From NCBI GenBank assembly GCA_022824405.1, contig JAJDZZ010000015.1, forward strand, positions 63,315 through 127,314: a DNA stretch of 64,000 bases, in the 5' to 3' direction. The DNA comes from Opitutales bacterium. GTDB taxonomy: Bacteria > Verrucomicrobiota > Verrucomicrobiia > Opitutales > UBA2995. The notes under the pieces are model-generated. The model was not told the origin of the DNA. It ran no database searches and saw only the letters and a program-made list of their open reading frames with translations. A program made the translations under genes and the position numbers. The stretch's first letter is position 1; every line of letters starts with the position of its first letter. This document shows, piece after piece, positions 35,440-44,018 of this stretch.

Positions 35440-37338
35440 TCAGGCGGCGGCCGTGTCCGCTACCTGGCTGTCCTCGTTGGTTTCCGCTGTCGCGCTGTCG
35501 TTGATCGGTTCTTCCACCACCAGATTCTCCACGATGAAGTCGCGTCGTTTCGGCGTGTTTTTTCCCATGTAAAACCGCAGCATGTCATCGAGGTGCGATT
35601 TCTTGCCGATGACAACCGGTTCAAGCCGTATTTGCTCGCCGATAAATTGTTTGAACTCGGATGGGGATATTTCCCCCAGGCCCTTGAAACGGGTGACTTC
35701 CGCCTTCCGGCCGAGCTTGGCCATGGCTTCCCGTTTTTCCCCTTCCGAATAGCAGTAAAGCGTGTTCCCTTTATTGCGCACGCGAAAAAGTGGGGTCTGC
35801 AGGATGAAGAGGTGTCCCCGGCGGACCAGTTCCGGAAAAAACTGCAGGAAATAGCACATCAGCAGGATGCGTATGTGAAATCCATCCACGTCCGCGTCCG
35901 TAGCGAGAATGATCTGTTTGTAGCGGAGGTTTTCCAATCCATCCTCAATGTCGAGAGCGTCCTGGAGCAGGTAAAATTCTTCGTTTTCGTAAATGACCCG
36001 ACGTTTCATGCCGTAGGTGTTGAGGGGCTTTCCCCGCAGGGAGAAGACGGCCTGGATCATGGGATCGCGCGACTTGGTGATGGAACCCGAAGCCGAGTCG
36101 CCTTCGGTGATAAAAATCGAACTCGACTCGGCCAGTTTGTGCCGGGTGTTGTAGTGCGCCTTGCAATCGCGCAGTTTTCGGTTCACCACCTTGGCCTTTT
36201 TGGCCCGCGCTTTGGCGATTTTTTGTACCCCCATGAGTTCGGTGCGTTCACGCTCGGACTGGTGAATGCGTTTTTGGATGGCTTCAACCGTACGGGGATG
36301 GCGGTGCAGGTAGTTGTCGAGGTGCGTTCTGAGGAAACTGGAAATCCCCTGTCGGATGCTCGGACCGTTCGGGCCAAAACTGTCGCTACCCAACTTGACC
36401 TTGGTCTGGCTTTCAAAAGTGGGCTCCTGGATGCGCACCGCCACCGCTCCGACCATGCCGCCGCGTATGTCCTTGACGTGGTAATCCTTTTTGAAGAAAC
36501 CGCGCAGGGTTTCCACTATGGCCTGTTTGAAATATATTTCGTGGGTTCCGCCCAGAGTGGTATGTTGGCCGTTGACGAAGGAGAAATATTCTTCCCCGTA
36601 CTGGTTGGTATGGGTGAAGGCGATTTCGATATCGTCGGTTTTGAAGTGAAGGATGGGATAGTTGGGTTCGGATTCCAAATTCTCCGTCAGCAGATCGAGC
36701 AGTCCGTTTTTGGAATAATACCGTTCTCCGTTAAGGGTCAGGGTGAGGCCGGTGTTGAGATAGGCGTAATTCCAAAGGAGCTTTTCGATGTATTCCTTGC
36801 GGAACCGGTAGCGGCCAAAAATTTCCGGATCGGGAACAAACCGGGTTAGAGTGCCGTTTCTTTCCCGGCAGGCTCGTGGCCATTTGTCCTCCCGAATCAG
36901 GGCGCCCCGTTCGAATTCAACCCGGACGGATTCGCCATCGCGGAAGGATTGGGTCATGAAGTGAGAGGACAGGGCGTTGACTGCTTTTGAGCCCACCCCG
37001 TTGAGTCCGATGGATTTCTGGAAGGCCTCCGTGTCGTATTTTCCTCCGGTATTGATTTTGCTGACGCACTCCTTGACCTTCCCCAGAGGGATGCCGCGGC
37101 CGTAATCCCTCACGGTGATTTGGGTGTCATCCAATTTGATCTCGATGCGCTTCCCGTAACCCATGGTAAATTCGTCCAGGGAATTGTCCGCCACCTCCTT
37201 GATAAGCATATACAATCCTTCGTCGGGCGAAGCGCCCTTCCCGGAAACGTTGCCGATATACATGCCGGGGCGCTTGCGGATGTGCTCACGCCAATCAAGG
37301 GATTTAATAGACTTTTCGTCGTAAATGGGCTCGGCCAT
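35440..37338 (-). CDS. parE: DNA topoisomerase IV subunit B (ParE-like)
   Basis: 632 residues: GHKL ATPase (EVADNSLDEFTMG, VRDYGRGIPLG, GLNGVGSKAVNAL), transducer with the catalytic Lys region, and TOPRIM with FITEGDSASGSI and LATDADVDGFHIR, then KGLGEISPSEF. All expected ATP and Mg sites are present. Powers strand passage by ParC. ATG at 37338. It starts the minus-strand run parE-parC-imelysin-DHOR-VTT-xseA. The leader between 37339 and the Gfo/Idh stop at 37649 is repeat DNA. Confidence 0.93.
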   Translation of the reverse strand: MAEPIYDEKSIKSLDWREHIRKRPGMYIGNVSGKGASPDEGLYMLIKEVADNSLDEFTMGYGKRIEIKLDDTQITVRDYGRGIPLGKVKECVSKINTGGKYDTEAFQKSIGLNGVGSKAVNALSSHFMTQSFRDGESVRVEFERGALIREDKWPRACRERNGTLTRFVPDPEIFGRYRFRKEYIEKLLWNYAYLNTGLTLTLNGERYYSKNGLLDLLTENLESEPNYPILHFKTDDIEIAFTHTNQYGEEYFSFVNGQHTTLGGTHEIYFKQAIVETLRGFFKKDYHVKDIRGGMVGAVAVRIQEPTFESQTKVKLGSDSFGPNGPSIRQGISSFLRTHLDNYLHRHPRTVEAIQKRIHQSERERTELMGVQKIAKARAKKAKVVNRKLRDCKAHYNTRHKLAESSSIFITEGDSASGSITKSRDPMIQAVFSLRGKPLNTYGMKRRVIYENEEFYLLQDALDIEDGLENLRYKQIILATDADVDGFHIRILLMCYFLQFFPELVRRGHLFILQTPLFRVRNKGNTLYCYSEGEKREAMAKLGRKAEVTRFKGLGEISPSEFKQFIGEQIRLEPVVIGKKSHLDDMLRFYMGKNTPKRRDFIVENLVVEEPINDSATAETNEDSQVADTAAA

Positions 37339-37648
37339 TTCCGGAAAGTTCCTGAACGGAAAAAAGGATTAAATGAGGTTGGTTGTTGGGTTTGGAAGGG
37401 AGTTGGTCACCAATATTGGGGAAACCAAGACGCTTGGGCAAGGAATTTTTGAGGCACAAAATTGCTGGATGCTGGATGCTGGATCAGCCACATCTCCGCG
37501 CTCTCTGCGCTCTTTGCGAGAGTCAATTCTTAATCGTTCCTATCTCCCCAATTCCTCATTCTTCATTCCTAATTGGCGCCTTTGGGCGCCTTTTCCCCCC
37601 CTGTGGTAAATCTTCTTTTTTCCTGAGCTATTGGTAGATCCGGAAAAT
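37339..37648. other. repeat-filled intergenic region upstream of parE
   Basis: About 310 bp without a gene. Contains three copies of a heptamer (37464-37484) that head a composite unit (about 37485-37595) with CTCTCTGCGCTCTTTGCGAG, then short A+T-rich words and a perfect hairpin GGCGCC-TTTG-GGCGCC (37575-37590) followed by TTTT. The same array-plus-unit order recurs at 63608-63830. The parE promoter must lie in here but is not recognisable. Confidence 0.6.
37464..37484 (+). repeat. short (CTGGATG)n array, about 3 copies
   Basis: Three units of the heptamer CTGGATG. The same heptamer is expanded at 53832-53898 and 63608-63711. Confidence 0.85.
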
Positions 37649-38809
37649 TTACAGATCGGGGAATCGGGTCCACTTGTCTTCCCCTTTGGAGGACTTTACC
37701 ACGGTTTCAATAAAGGCCATTCCATAGACGCCGTCATCGACAGTGGGGAAGTCGTATTCCCGTTCGGTTTGAATTCCGTTTACCTCATCCCAGATGGCTG
37801 CCGCTGCCGCCAGATATACGTTGGCAAAGGCCTCGATAAAACCTTCCGGGTGGGCAAATGGGGTCCGGGAATTGCCCTGCGCCGCATTGCCGAGGTATTC
37901 ATTGCCTCGCCGGTAGATCTGGCGCGGTTTATCCGCATATTTCACTATGAGGTCGTTGGGCTCCTCCTGATGCCACTCCAAGGAGGCTTTGGTCCCATAG
38001 ATACGTATATTCAGGTTGTTTTCGTCACCATTTGAAATCTGGGATGCGTAAAGAATGCCTCTGGCGCCTCCCTTGTACCGAATCAGCACGTTGCCGTCAT
38101 CGTCCAGTTCCCGTCCGGGAATGAAGGTGGTCAGATCGGCGCAGAGTTCCTCGATCTCCAACCCGGTAATGTAACGTCCCAGGTTTTCCGCATGGGTGCC
38201 GATATCTCCCATGCAATTGGAAGCGCCCGATACCGCGGGATCAGTCCGCCAGGAGTTGATCTGGGTGGGCCCCTCCCGGTCCACGTCTCCAACCGCGTAA
38301 CCCTGGGGATATTCCGCCACGATTTTCAGGAGGCGGCCCAGCTTTCCCTTCCTGACCATTTCGCGGGCTTCCTTTACCATGGGATAGCCGGTATAATTGT
38401 GGGTGAGGGCAAGAACCTTCCCCGTTTTTCGCACAAGTTCCCGGAGGGCCAAGGCCTCCTCCAGGTTAAAAGCGAGCGGTTTGTCACAAATGACGTTTAT
38501 GCCGTGCTCGAGAAAACATTTGGCCACCGGGTAATGCAGGTTGTTGCGCACCACGATGCTGACGAAATCTATCCGCTCCTCCGCCGATAGAACAGCTTCA
38601 GCTCGGGCCATCTCTTCATAGGATGAATAAACGCGATTGGGATTCAAAAAGAAGTCTTCCCCGGAAAGCCTGGAAGTCTCGGCATCGGAGGAAAAACAAC
38701 CGGCCACCAATTCGATTTTGCCGTCAAGATTTGCGGCCATGCGGTGGACCCCTCCGATAAAGGCTCCCCGGCCTCCTCCCACCATGCCCATTCTCAGTTT
38801 CCTATTCAT
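37649..38809 (-). CDS. Gfo/Idh/MocA-family oxidoreductase
   Basis: 386 residues from the second ATG (at 38809; MNRKLRMGMVGGGRGAF). NAD(P)-binding GGGRGAFIG, the EKP-like motif CDKPLAFNLEEA (Lys as catalytic base), and a C-terminal beta-sheet domain with SGASNCMGDIGTHAENLGRYITG. These enzymes oxidise or dehydrate sugars and inositols in sugar catabolism. It follows the second Gfo/Idh gene with a 4-bp gap, and the isomerase gene lies further upstream on the same strand, suggesting one catabolic operon. Substrate not predictable; the longer ORF start at 38878 is not favoured. Confidence 0.92.
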   Translation of the reverse strand: MNRKLRMGMVGGGRGAFIGGVHRMAANLDGKIELVAGCFSSDAETSRLSGEDFFLNPNRVYSSYEEMARAEAVLSAEERIDFVSIVVRNNLHYPVAKCFLEHGINVICDKPLAFNLEEALALRELVRKTGKVLALTHNYTGYPMVKEAREMVRKGKLGRLLKIVAEYPQGYAVGDVDREGPTQINSWRTDPAVSGASNCMGDIGTHAENLGRYITGLEIEELCADLTTFIPGRELDDDGNVLIRYKGGARGILYASQISNGDENNLNIRIYGTKASLEWHQEEPNDLIVKYADKPRQIYRRGNEYLGNAAQGNSRTPFAHPEGFIEAFANVYLAAAAAIWDEVNGIQTEREYDFPTVDDGVYGMAFIETVVKSSKGEDKWTRFPDL

Positions 38810-38813
38810 AAAA

Positions 38814-39911
38814 TTACTTTCCGTTGAGTGGTGCGCAAACCACTGGTTTTCCCGTCGATGCCGACGCATAAATGGCATCGATAATCAACATAAGTGAAAT
38901 GGCTTGATGGGGAGTGTTCAGGGGCTCCTCCTTTCCCTCGATGCTGAAGATGAAATTTTGCGCCGATCGCGAACGGCCCATGTCCTCGCAAGCCTCTACA
39001 ATGACCTCTCGGTTGACCGAATTGCCCCCTTCCTGCACGTAGAGTTCGCACTTGTCGATACTGGTTTCATCCAGGCCATCGATGCCAAACAGACGCTCGA
39101 TCTTGCCACCCGAACGTGTCCCTTGAAAGACCACCGAGACTTCTTCACGTTTCACCATTTCGGCCCACGATACTTGGAGAGACAGGGCTTGCCCGCTCCT
39201 GAAGGTGACAAATCCGTGAGCGGCGCTTTCCACGTCGGTAGTACCACCTTTTATGTCGGGCAATCCCCATGGGCCCTTGAAGTTTTTATCGGTTATAAAA
39301 TCTTGGAAGGTCCGACCCAGGACGTAGGCGGGTTCCGGATATCCCATGAAAAACAGAGCCAAATCAACCATGTGAAGGAGATCGATCAAAGGCCCTCCAC
39401 CGGCCAGGTCCTTGGTCGTGAACCAACCGCCGAAACCGGGTATGCCCGTCCTGCGAATCCACTTGGCCTGGGCTGAATTGATGTGCCCCACCGTGCCGTT
39501 GGCAATGTACTCCATCATGGCGTAGGATTCCGGGCGGGCCCGGTTGTTGAAGTTGAACATCAGAATCTTGCCGGCCCGATCCGCCGCGTCCTTCATTTGC
39601 TGGACTTCCCCGGCGTTGAGGGCGGGCGGTTTTTCGCAAAAAACATGCTTTCCCGCCTTCAGGGCCTCAATAGCCAAGGGTGCGTGAAACTTGTTGGGTA
39701 CGATCACCGAAACGGCTTCGATCTCCTCCATTTCCAAAATGGCTCCCACGCTGCCCAAGGCCGTGGGGATGCCGTATTTTTCCGCCGCGGCCCGCGCGGC
39801 AGGTTCGTAAACGTCCGCGATGGCCAATATCTCGGCCCCCGCTTGTTGAAATCCTGCCACGTGGTAGCGCACCATCCCTCCGGCGCCGATTATGCCTGCT
39901 TTAATGCTCAT
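38814..39911 (-). CDS. Gfo/Idh/MocA-family oxidoreductase
   Basis: 365 residues, ATG at 39911. Rossmann GIIGAGGMVRYHVAGF, VPNKFHAPLAIEAL, AGKHVFCEKPPALNAGEVQQM (E-K-P with the catalytic Lys), then a sugar-binding domain with GGGPLIDLLHMVDLALFFMG. Compared with the downstream paralogue the two share little beyond the fold, so they probably use different substrates or positions of one substrate. It is the upstream neighbour (4 bp) of the paralogue. A repeat unit separates it from the isomerase gene. Confidence 0.92.
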   Translation of the reverse strand: MSIKAGIIGAGGMVRYHVAGFQQAGAEILAIADVYEPAARAAAEKYGIPTALGSVGAILEMEEIEAVSVIVPNKFHAPLAIEALKAGKHVFCEKPPALNAGEVQQMKDAADRAGKILMFNFNNRARPESYAMMEYIANGTVGHINSAQAKWIRRTGIPGFGGWFTTKDLAGGGPLIDLLHMVDLALFFMGYPEPAYVLGRTFQDFITDKNFKGPWGLPDIKGGTTDVESAAHGFVTFRSGQALSLQVSWAEMVKREEVSVVFQGTRSGGKIERLFGIDGLDETSIDKCELYVQEGGNSVNREVIVEACEDMGRSRSAQNFIFSIEGKEEPLNTPHQAISLMLIIDAIYASASTGKPVVCAPLNGK

Positions 39912-39926
39912 GGTCTTTCAGTTGTT

Positions 39927-39957
39927 GGGTTTTGGGTTTTGGGTTTTGGGTTTTGGA
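39927..39957 (+). repeat. (GGGTTTT)n tandem repeat, about 4 copies
   Basis: Perfect heptamer units, telomere-like in sequence but internal to the chromosome. It precedes the 125-bp interspersed unit, as the CTGGATG array does at 53832. Confidence 0.85.
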
Positions 39958-40091
39958 TATGACAACGAATAACACGGATGGCCACGGATTAGAAACCGGA
40001 AATGAACCGCAGATTGCGCGGATGAGCGCAGATTCTCTTATTGGTATTTTGCATTTACGGTAATTTTCATTCCGAATCTCAACACCTCCAA

Positions 40092-40137
40092 CCTTTGTGC
40101 CTTTGTGCCTTTGTGCCTTTGTGCCTCTGTGCCTTTG
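40092..40137 (+). repeat. (CCTTTGTG)n tandem repeat, about 5.5 copies
   Basis: An octamer array with one variant unit (CCTCTGTG), placed just after the interspersed unit. Confidence 0.8.
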
Positions 40138-40177
40138 GCGTCAGCCAATTCCTAATTGGCGCCCCTTGGCGCGCCTC

Positions 40178-41221
40178 CTACTGTTTGGACTTGTCAAAGG
40201 CCGCATCGAAGGCCGCCGCACTGGGAGTGAAGTCAACCGCCCGGACGAATTCGCACGCTTCCCCGGCTCCATGATAACGATCCATGCGCCCGTCCTCCCA
40301 CTCGACCGAAAGGGGTCCGGCATAGCCGATATCGTTTAGCGCCACTACGATCTCCTCAAAATTGATATCCCCATGTCCCAGGGAACGAAAATCCCAATAG
40401 CGCCTAGGGTCGGTGAAGTCGGTGTGACCGCCAAATACACCCACCGTTCCGTCACCGTGGCCCCACCAGACGTCCTTCATGTGCACGTGGTAAATGCGGT
40501 CGGCGAATTGGCGAATGAATTTCACGTAATCGACCCCTTGATAGCCCAGATGAGAAGGGTCGTAATTGAACCCAAAGCGTTGGTGTCCCTTAACCGCCTC
40601 AATGGCGCGGGCGGCCGAGGCAATGTCGAATGCGATTTCGGTGGGGTGAACTTCCAAGGCGAAGTTTACGTTTTCGGCGTGGAAGGCGTCCAGAATGGGG
40701 GTGAATCGTTGTGAGAAATCGGCGTAGCCTTTATCCAGCATCTCCTGGCTGGTTGGCGGAAATGAGTAGAGCAGGTGCCAAATGCTCGAACCGGTGAACC
40801 CGTTTACCACGGCGGGGAAATCGTTCCGGTCTTTCCCGTCCGGTTTGAGATTCATGAATTTCCGGCAGGCTTTACCGGCGTCGATCACATCCTGGGCCGC
40901 GCGTTGGCGCACCCCTTCCGGGTCGCCGTCACCCCAGACGTAATCCGGTAGGATAGCCTGGTGGCGCTCATCGATCCGGTCGCAGACGGCCTGCCCCGAC
41001 AGGTGGGTGGATATGGCAAAACAGGTCAGCCCGTTGTCCAGGAGCAATTCCCATTTTTCCTTGAGGTATCGATCGCTTTGGTTGGCTTGGCGAACGTCGA
41101 AGTGGTCGCCCCAACAGGCGAGTTCCAGCCCGTCGTAGCCCATTTCTTTCGCTTGGGGCGCCAGTTCTGCCAGGGACAAATCGGCCCACTGGCCGGTGAA
41201 TAAGGTTACGCTTCTCGACAT
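40178..41221 (-). CDS. sugar phosphate isomerase/epimerase (xylose isomerase-like TIM barrel)
   Basis: 347 residues, ATG at 41221 ([20 protein letters not shown]). AP-endonuclease-2/xylose-isomerase-like barrel with metal-ligand candidates: [28 protein letters not shown] (Glu), [18 protein letters not shown] (Asp-x-x-His), [13 protein letters not shown] (His), and [13 protein letters not shown] (Glu). Probably isomerises or epimerises a ketose or inositol intermediate together with the two Gfo/Idh enzymes downstream. First gene of the presumed operon; the substrate is unknown. Confidence 0.9.
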   Translation of the reverse strand: MSRSVTLFTGQWADLSLAELAPQAKEMGYDGLELACWGDHFDVRQANQSDRYLKEKWELLLDNGLTCFAISTHLSGQAVCDRIDERHQAILPDYVWGDGDPEGVRQRAAQDVIDAGKACRKFMNLKPDGKDRNDFPAVVNGFTGSSIWHLLYSFPPTSQEMLDKGYADFSQRFTPILDAFHAENVNFALEVHPTEIAFDIASAARAIEAVKGHQRFGFNYDPSHLGYQGVDYVKFIRQFADRIYHVHMKDVWWGHGDGTVGVFGGHTDFTDPRRYWDFRSLGHGDINFEEIVVALNDIGYAGPLSVEWEDGRMDRYHGAGEACEFVRAVDFTPSAAAFDAAFDKSKQ

Positions 41222-41529
41222 GGGTTTTTATGCTGATTTCGGAATCTTTCCCGTTGGTTACTATACCGATATAGCTAGCCGATTCAGGTCGCCCTAAGGC
41301 AAGGCAAAAAACAAGAAAAGGCACAGAGGAGGCGCCATCGGCGCAAGTGTTCAGTGATCAGTTTTCAGAGTTCAGTGGCGAAGGCTAAGCCATGTCAGGG
41401 AAATAATTGAAAAAGTTTTGAGCATTTTGAGCCTTTTGTGGTTTCCTCTTCTTCATGGCGAGCTTTGCGAGAGGAAACCAGCATCAAGGAATTGCCACCC
41501 TCTGATCGACCTGCAGAATTGGGGGGAAC
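41222..41529. other. intergenic region between divergent genes
   Basis: No gene supported. Holds both divergent leaders, a short GGCGCCATCGGCGC inverted repeat (around 41331-41344), and short imperfect direct repeats with TTCAGTGATCAG/TTCAGAGTTCAGTG around 41349-41378. No promoter elements recognised with confidence. Confidence 0.5.
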
Positions 41530-42324
41530 ATGCCCGAGTTGGCCGAAGTCGAGTATTATCGCAAACAATGGAATCCGGGATTGGGGAAAACCATCGAAGC
41601 GGTACAGGTCAACCCCCAGGTCAGAGATTTTCGAGACTGTGATGTCAAAGAGCTGATCCGGCGCCTCCCGGAACGGCGTCTGGAGGCTTCCCAAACCCAC
41701 GGGAAGCAGATGTTGTTTCAATTCGAGGCCGGCGCCTGGTTGGGGGTCCACCTGGGCATGACCGGTAAATTGAGTTTTTCCTCCGCCGATCCGTTGCCGG
41801 ATCCCCATGCCCATCTGGTGCTGGCCTTGCCGGACGGTTGGCTGGTATTTTCCGACCCGCGGCAGTTTGGCAGGATTCTATTTGAAACCTCGGCCCATCC
41901 GCCCGATTGGTGGACCTGTCTCCCTCCTGAGATACTGTCCCGGGGTTTTACCGTGCGCCGTTTAAAATCGGCCGTGAAACGCCATCGCAATACCTCTCTT
42001 AAATCCTTTCTCCTGATGCAGCAATATTTCCCGGGTGTGGGCAACTGGATGGCCGATGAAATTCTCTGGCGGGCCAGGCTTGATCCGCGGCGAACCCCCG
42101 GGTCCCTTGATGACGGTGAAATCAAGGCCCTGTTTCGACGCCTTCGCTGGGTGTGTCGTCAGGCCCTGCGAATTGTGGGAGATCACTGGGGGGAGTTCCC
42201 CCAATCCTGGCTTTTCCAGCACCGTTGGAAGGAAGGGGGCGCCTGCCCCAAAACGAGAGGCCCTTTGCTGCGGGAACGCATCGCGGGCCGCACTACCTGC
42301 TGGTCGCCCCAATGGCAAAAATAA
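41530..42324 (+). CDS. Fpg/MutM-like DNA glycosylase with degenerate zinc finger
   Basis: 264 residues, ATG at 41530. The catalytic N-terminus PELAEVE (Pro2, Glu3) and the Lys of HGKQMLFQF match formamidopyrimidine-DNA glycosylase, as do HLGMTGKLSF, FSDPRQFGRI and GVGNWMADEILWRARLDP (conserved Asn of the H2TH domain). The C-terminal zinc finger, normally four Cys, keeps only two (ACPK... and TTCWSPQW); the other two positions are Thr and Trp. The Arg of GRTTC remains. It should remove oxidised purines (8-oxoG, FapyG) from DNA, perhaps with a zincless loop as in some NEIL-type enzymes. Divergent from the isomerase. Confidence 0.87.
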   Translation: MPELAEVEYYRKQWNPGLGKTIEAVQVNPQVRDFRDCDVKELIRRLPERRLEASQTHGKQMLFQFEAGAWLGVHLGMTGKLSFSSADPLPDPHAHLVLALPDGWLVFSDPRQFGRILFETSAHPPDWWTCLPPEILSRGFTVRRLKSAVKRHRNTSLKSFLLMQQYFPGVGNWMADEILWRARLDPRRTPGSLDDGEIKALFRRLRWVCRQALRIVGDHWGEFPQSWLFQHRWKEGGACPKTRGPLLRERIAGRTTCWSPQWQK

Positions 42325-42465
42325 GGACGCCTTTCTCCATCTGGACTTGCTCTCGCCAAGATCGCAAAGGGATCCGGCTTTGCCGGAAAAGAAGTTAACG
42401 AAGTGGGTAGGCGCCGGGGGTGCCATTTAGGAATGAAGAATTTTGTGTTCTTGTGCTTTATGGGG

Positions 42466-43758
42466 CTACTCGTAGATCCAGAAGTTTCGCGATGCTTCGC
42501 GAAACTTCCGGGCATCCTCTTCCCACGTTTCGATAAACCTTTCCACGTTGACCTGCTCTCCATGGTTTTGCAGAGAAATCCACCAGGCGGTGGAGCCGAC
42601 ATGTTTGTTGAAAAGGCCTTCCAGGGAGTTGGAAACCTTTTGGAATGGATTGTATCCTCGAAATTCGGCGGATAGCTTCATCATGTGGAAACTGATTTCC
42701 GTCGGTCTGAAACGGGAGAAATCGGTAATGGTGGTGTAAACCCCCATGGCTTGGCTTCCGTCGGACCGATTGAAAGGTATTTCATCGAACCGCAGGCCCG
42801 GTATGTCCAGTTGGGCCAGTCGTTTTTGCAGTTCTTTGGCCGTCACCCCGGGAAAGGTGAGCAATCGGAAAGGGTGGCTAGTGCCGATTCCGTGTCTGAA
42901 GCCTCCGATTTGAGCGCCCAAACCGGTCATCGAATACCCCATGACGGCCGACAAATCGGGAATATTGGGTGAAGTTGCCACCCAATTCAACCCGGTGGCC
43001 GGCCAAAGCATGTCCCGGCTCCATCCCCGCATGGGAACGATAATCAATTTTCCCTGCCTCAGGGCCTCATCTCCAATGTCGAGCCATCCGGGGGTTTTAA
43101 TGGCCATCCAGGCAATTTCCCCGATGGTCAGACCGTGGACGTAGGGGGTGGGGAAGGGCCCAACGTAGCTTTTCCATGTCTCCTCCAGGACCGGTCCGTC
43201 CACTTTGATGCCCCCCAGGGGATTGGGCCGATCAAGCAAGACCATGGGCTTGTCGTTCTCAAAACAGGCCTCCATGGCCAGCTTCATACATGCCACGTAA
43301 GTGTAGGACCGAACCCCGACATCCTGCAAATCAACCGCCATGATATCGATGGGAGCCAACATTTCCGGACTCGGTTTACGGTATTCGCCATAGAGGGAAT
43401 AGACCGGGAGGCCCGTCTTCCGGTGAAGGCTGTGACCGTATTTTATTTCGGCCTTTACCACACTGTCGATCCCATGCTCGGGAGCGTATAGCGCCCTCAA
43501 ATCAACCAGGGGCGAATCGTGCAGCACCTCTATGGTGGAAATCCCATTGCGATTGACCCCGGCCTTGTGGGTGAGCAGACCGACCCGCTTTCCTTGCAGC
43601 GGCTTGAAGTCCTGCTCTTGCAACACGTCGATGCCCAGGTGGATTTCCGGTTGGTTGGAGGCCGGTAAAAATTCCGGGAGAGACAGCAGGAAAACAGCCA
43701 GACTCACCCAGGCCATTCGCCTTGAACTTTTTATAGTTGGGATCCCTTCGAAATTCAT
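42466..43758 (-). CDS. exo-beta-N-acetylmuramidase NamZ-like (DUF1343)
   Basis: 430 residues from the ATG at 43758, which has AAGGAAG just upstream; signal peptide MAWVSLAVFLLSLPEFLPAS. The DUF1343 hallmark blocks are present: GIDVLQEQ, GKRVGLLTHKAGVNRNG, LYAPEHGIDSVV, VYSLYGEYRKPSPEML, MAVDLQDVGVRSYTY, LLDRPNPLGGIKVDGPVL, and GIGTSHPFRLLTFPG. NamZ removes MurNAc from peptidoglycan fragments, for recycling or turnover in the envelope. It stands alone; 142 bp from the convergent Fpg-like gene. Confidence 0.9.
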   Translation of the reverse strand: MNFEGIPTIKSSRRMAWVSLAVFLLSLPEFLPASNQPEIHLGIDVLQEQDFKPLQGKRVGLLTHKAGVNRNGISTIEVLHDSPLVDLRALYAPEHGIDSVVKAEIKYGHSLHRKTGLPVYSLYGEYRKPSPEMLAPIDIMAVDLQDVGVRSYTYVACMKLAMEACFENDKPMVLLDRPNPLGGIKVDGPVLEETWKSYVGPFPTPYVHGLTIGEIAWMAIKTPGWLDIGDEALRQGKLIIVPMRGWSRDMLWPATGLNWVATSPNIPDLSAVMGYSMTGLGAQIGGFRHGIGTSHPFRLLTFPGVTAKELQKRLAQLDIPGLRFDEIPFNRSDGSQAMGVYTTITDFSRFRPTEISFHMMKLSAEFRGYNPFQKVSNSLEGLFNKHVGSTAWWISLQNHGEQVNVERFIETWEEDARKFREASRNFWIYE

Positions 43759-43886
43759 TCTTCCTTGGGCATAGCAGCAAGGGGAAATTATCCCCCGAGA
43801 GCAATCTTTTACTAGCCTACCAGGCGCCGGGAGTTGAAGGGTTGTCACTCAAATCTCCCTTATTGAGATAATGAATGGGTCCCCGC

Positions 43887-43955
43887 AGGAGCGGGTTTAC
43901 CCCGCGATCGCTTTGCACCTTCTCGATCTGATCGCGGGATAAACCCGCTACCTGG
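43887..43955. repeat. REPIN-like hairpin repeat, copy 1
   Basis: Left arm (43887-43910) and right arm (43931-43955) are almost perfect inverted copies (AGCGGGTTTA-CCCGCGATC type) enclosing GCTTTGCACCTTCTC. The same arm and loop words recur at 47577-47641, and the left arm alone at 62669-62699. Confidence 0.75.
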
Positions 43956-44018
43956 TCGACCTAGAATTCAAGAAGGCTTTTCCCAGCAAAGGATGAAACA
44001 GAAAGGCGGTCGGCTAAA

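Larger units (their letters stand above)
39912..40177. other. repeat-filled intergenic region
   Basis: Contains a (GGGTTTT)n array (39927-39957), a 125-bp interspersed unit (about 39961-40087) nearly repeated at about 53901-54034, a (CCTTTGTG)n array (40092-40137) and a small hairpin (GGCGCCCCTTGGCGCGCC). No promoter seen. Confidence 0.6.

Noticed and set aside
34597..36849. A 750-codon plus-strand open frame antisense to parC and parE
   Set aside because: Shadow of two strongly conserved genes; no family features in the antisense translation.
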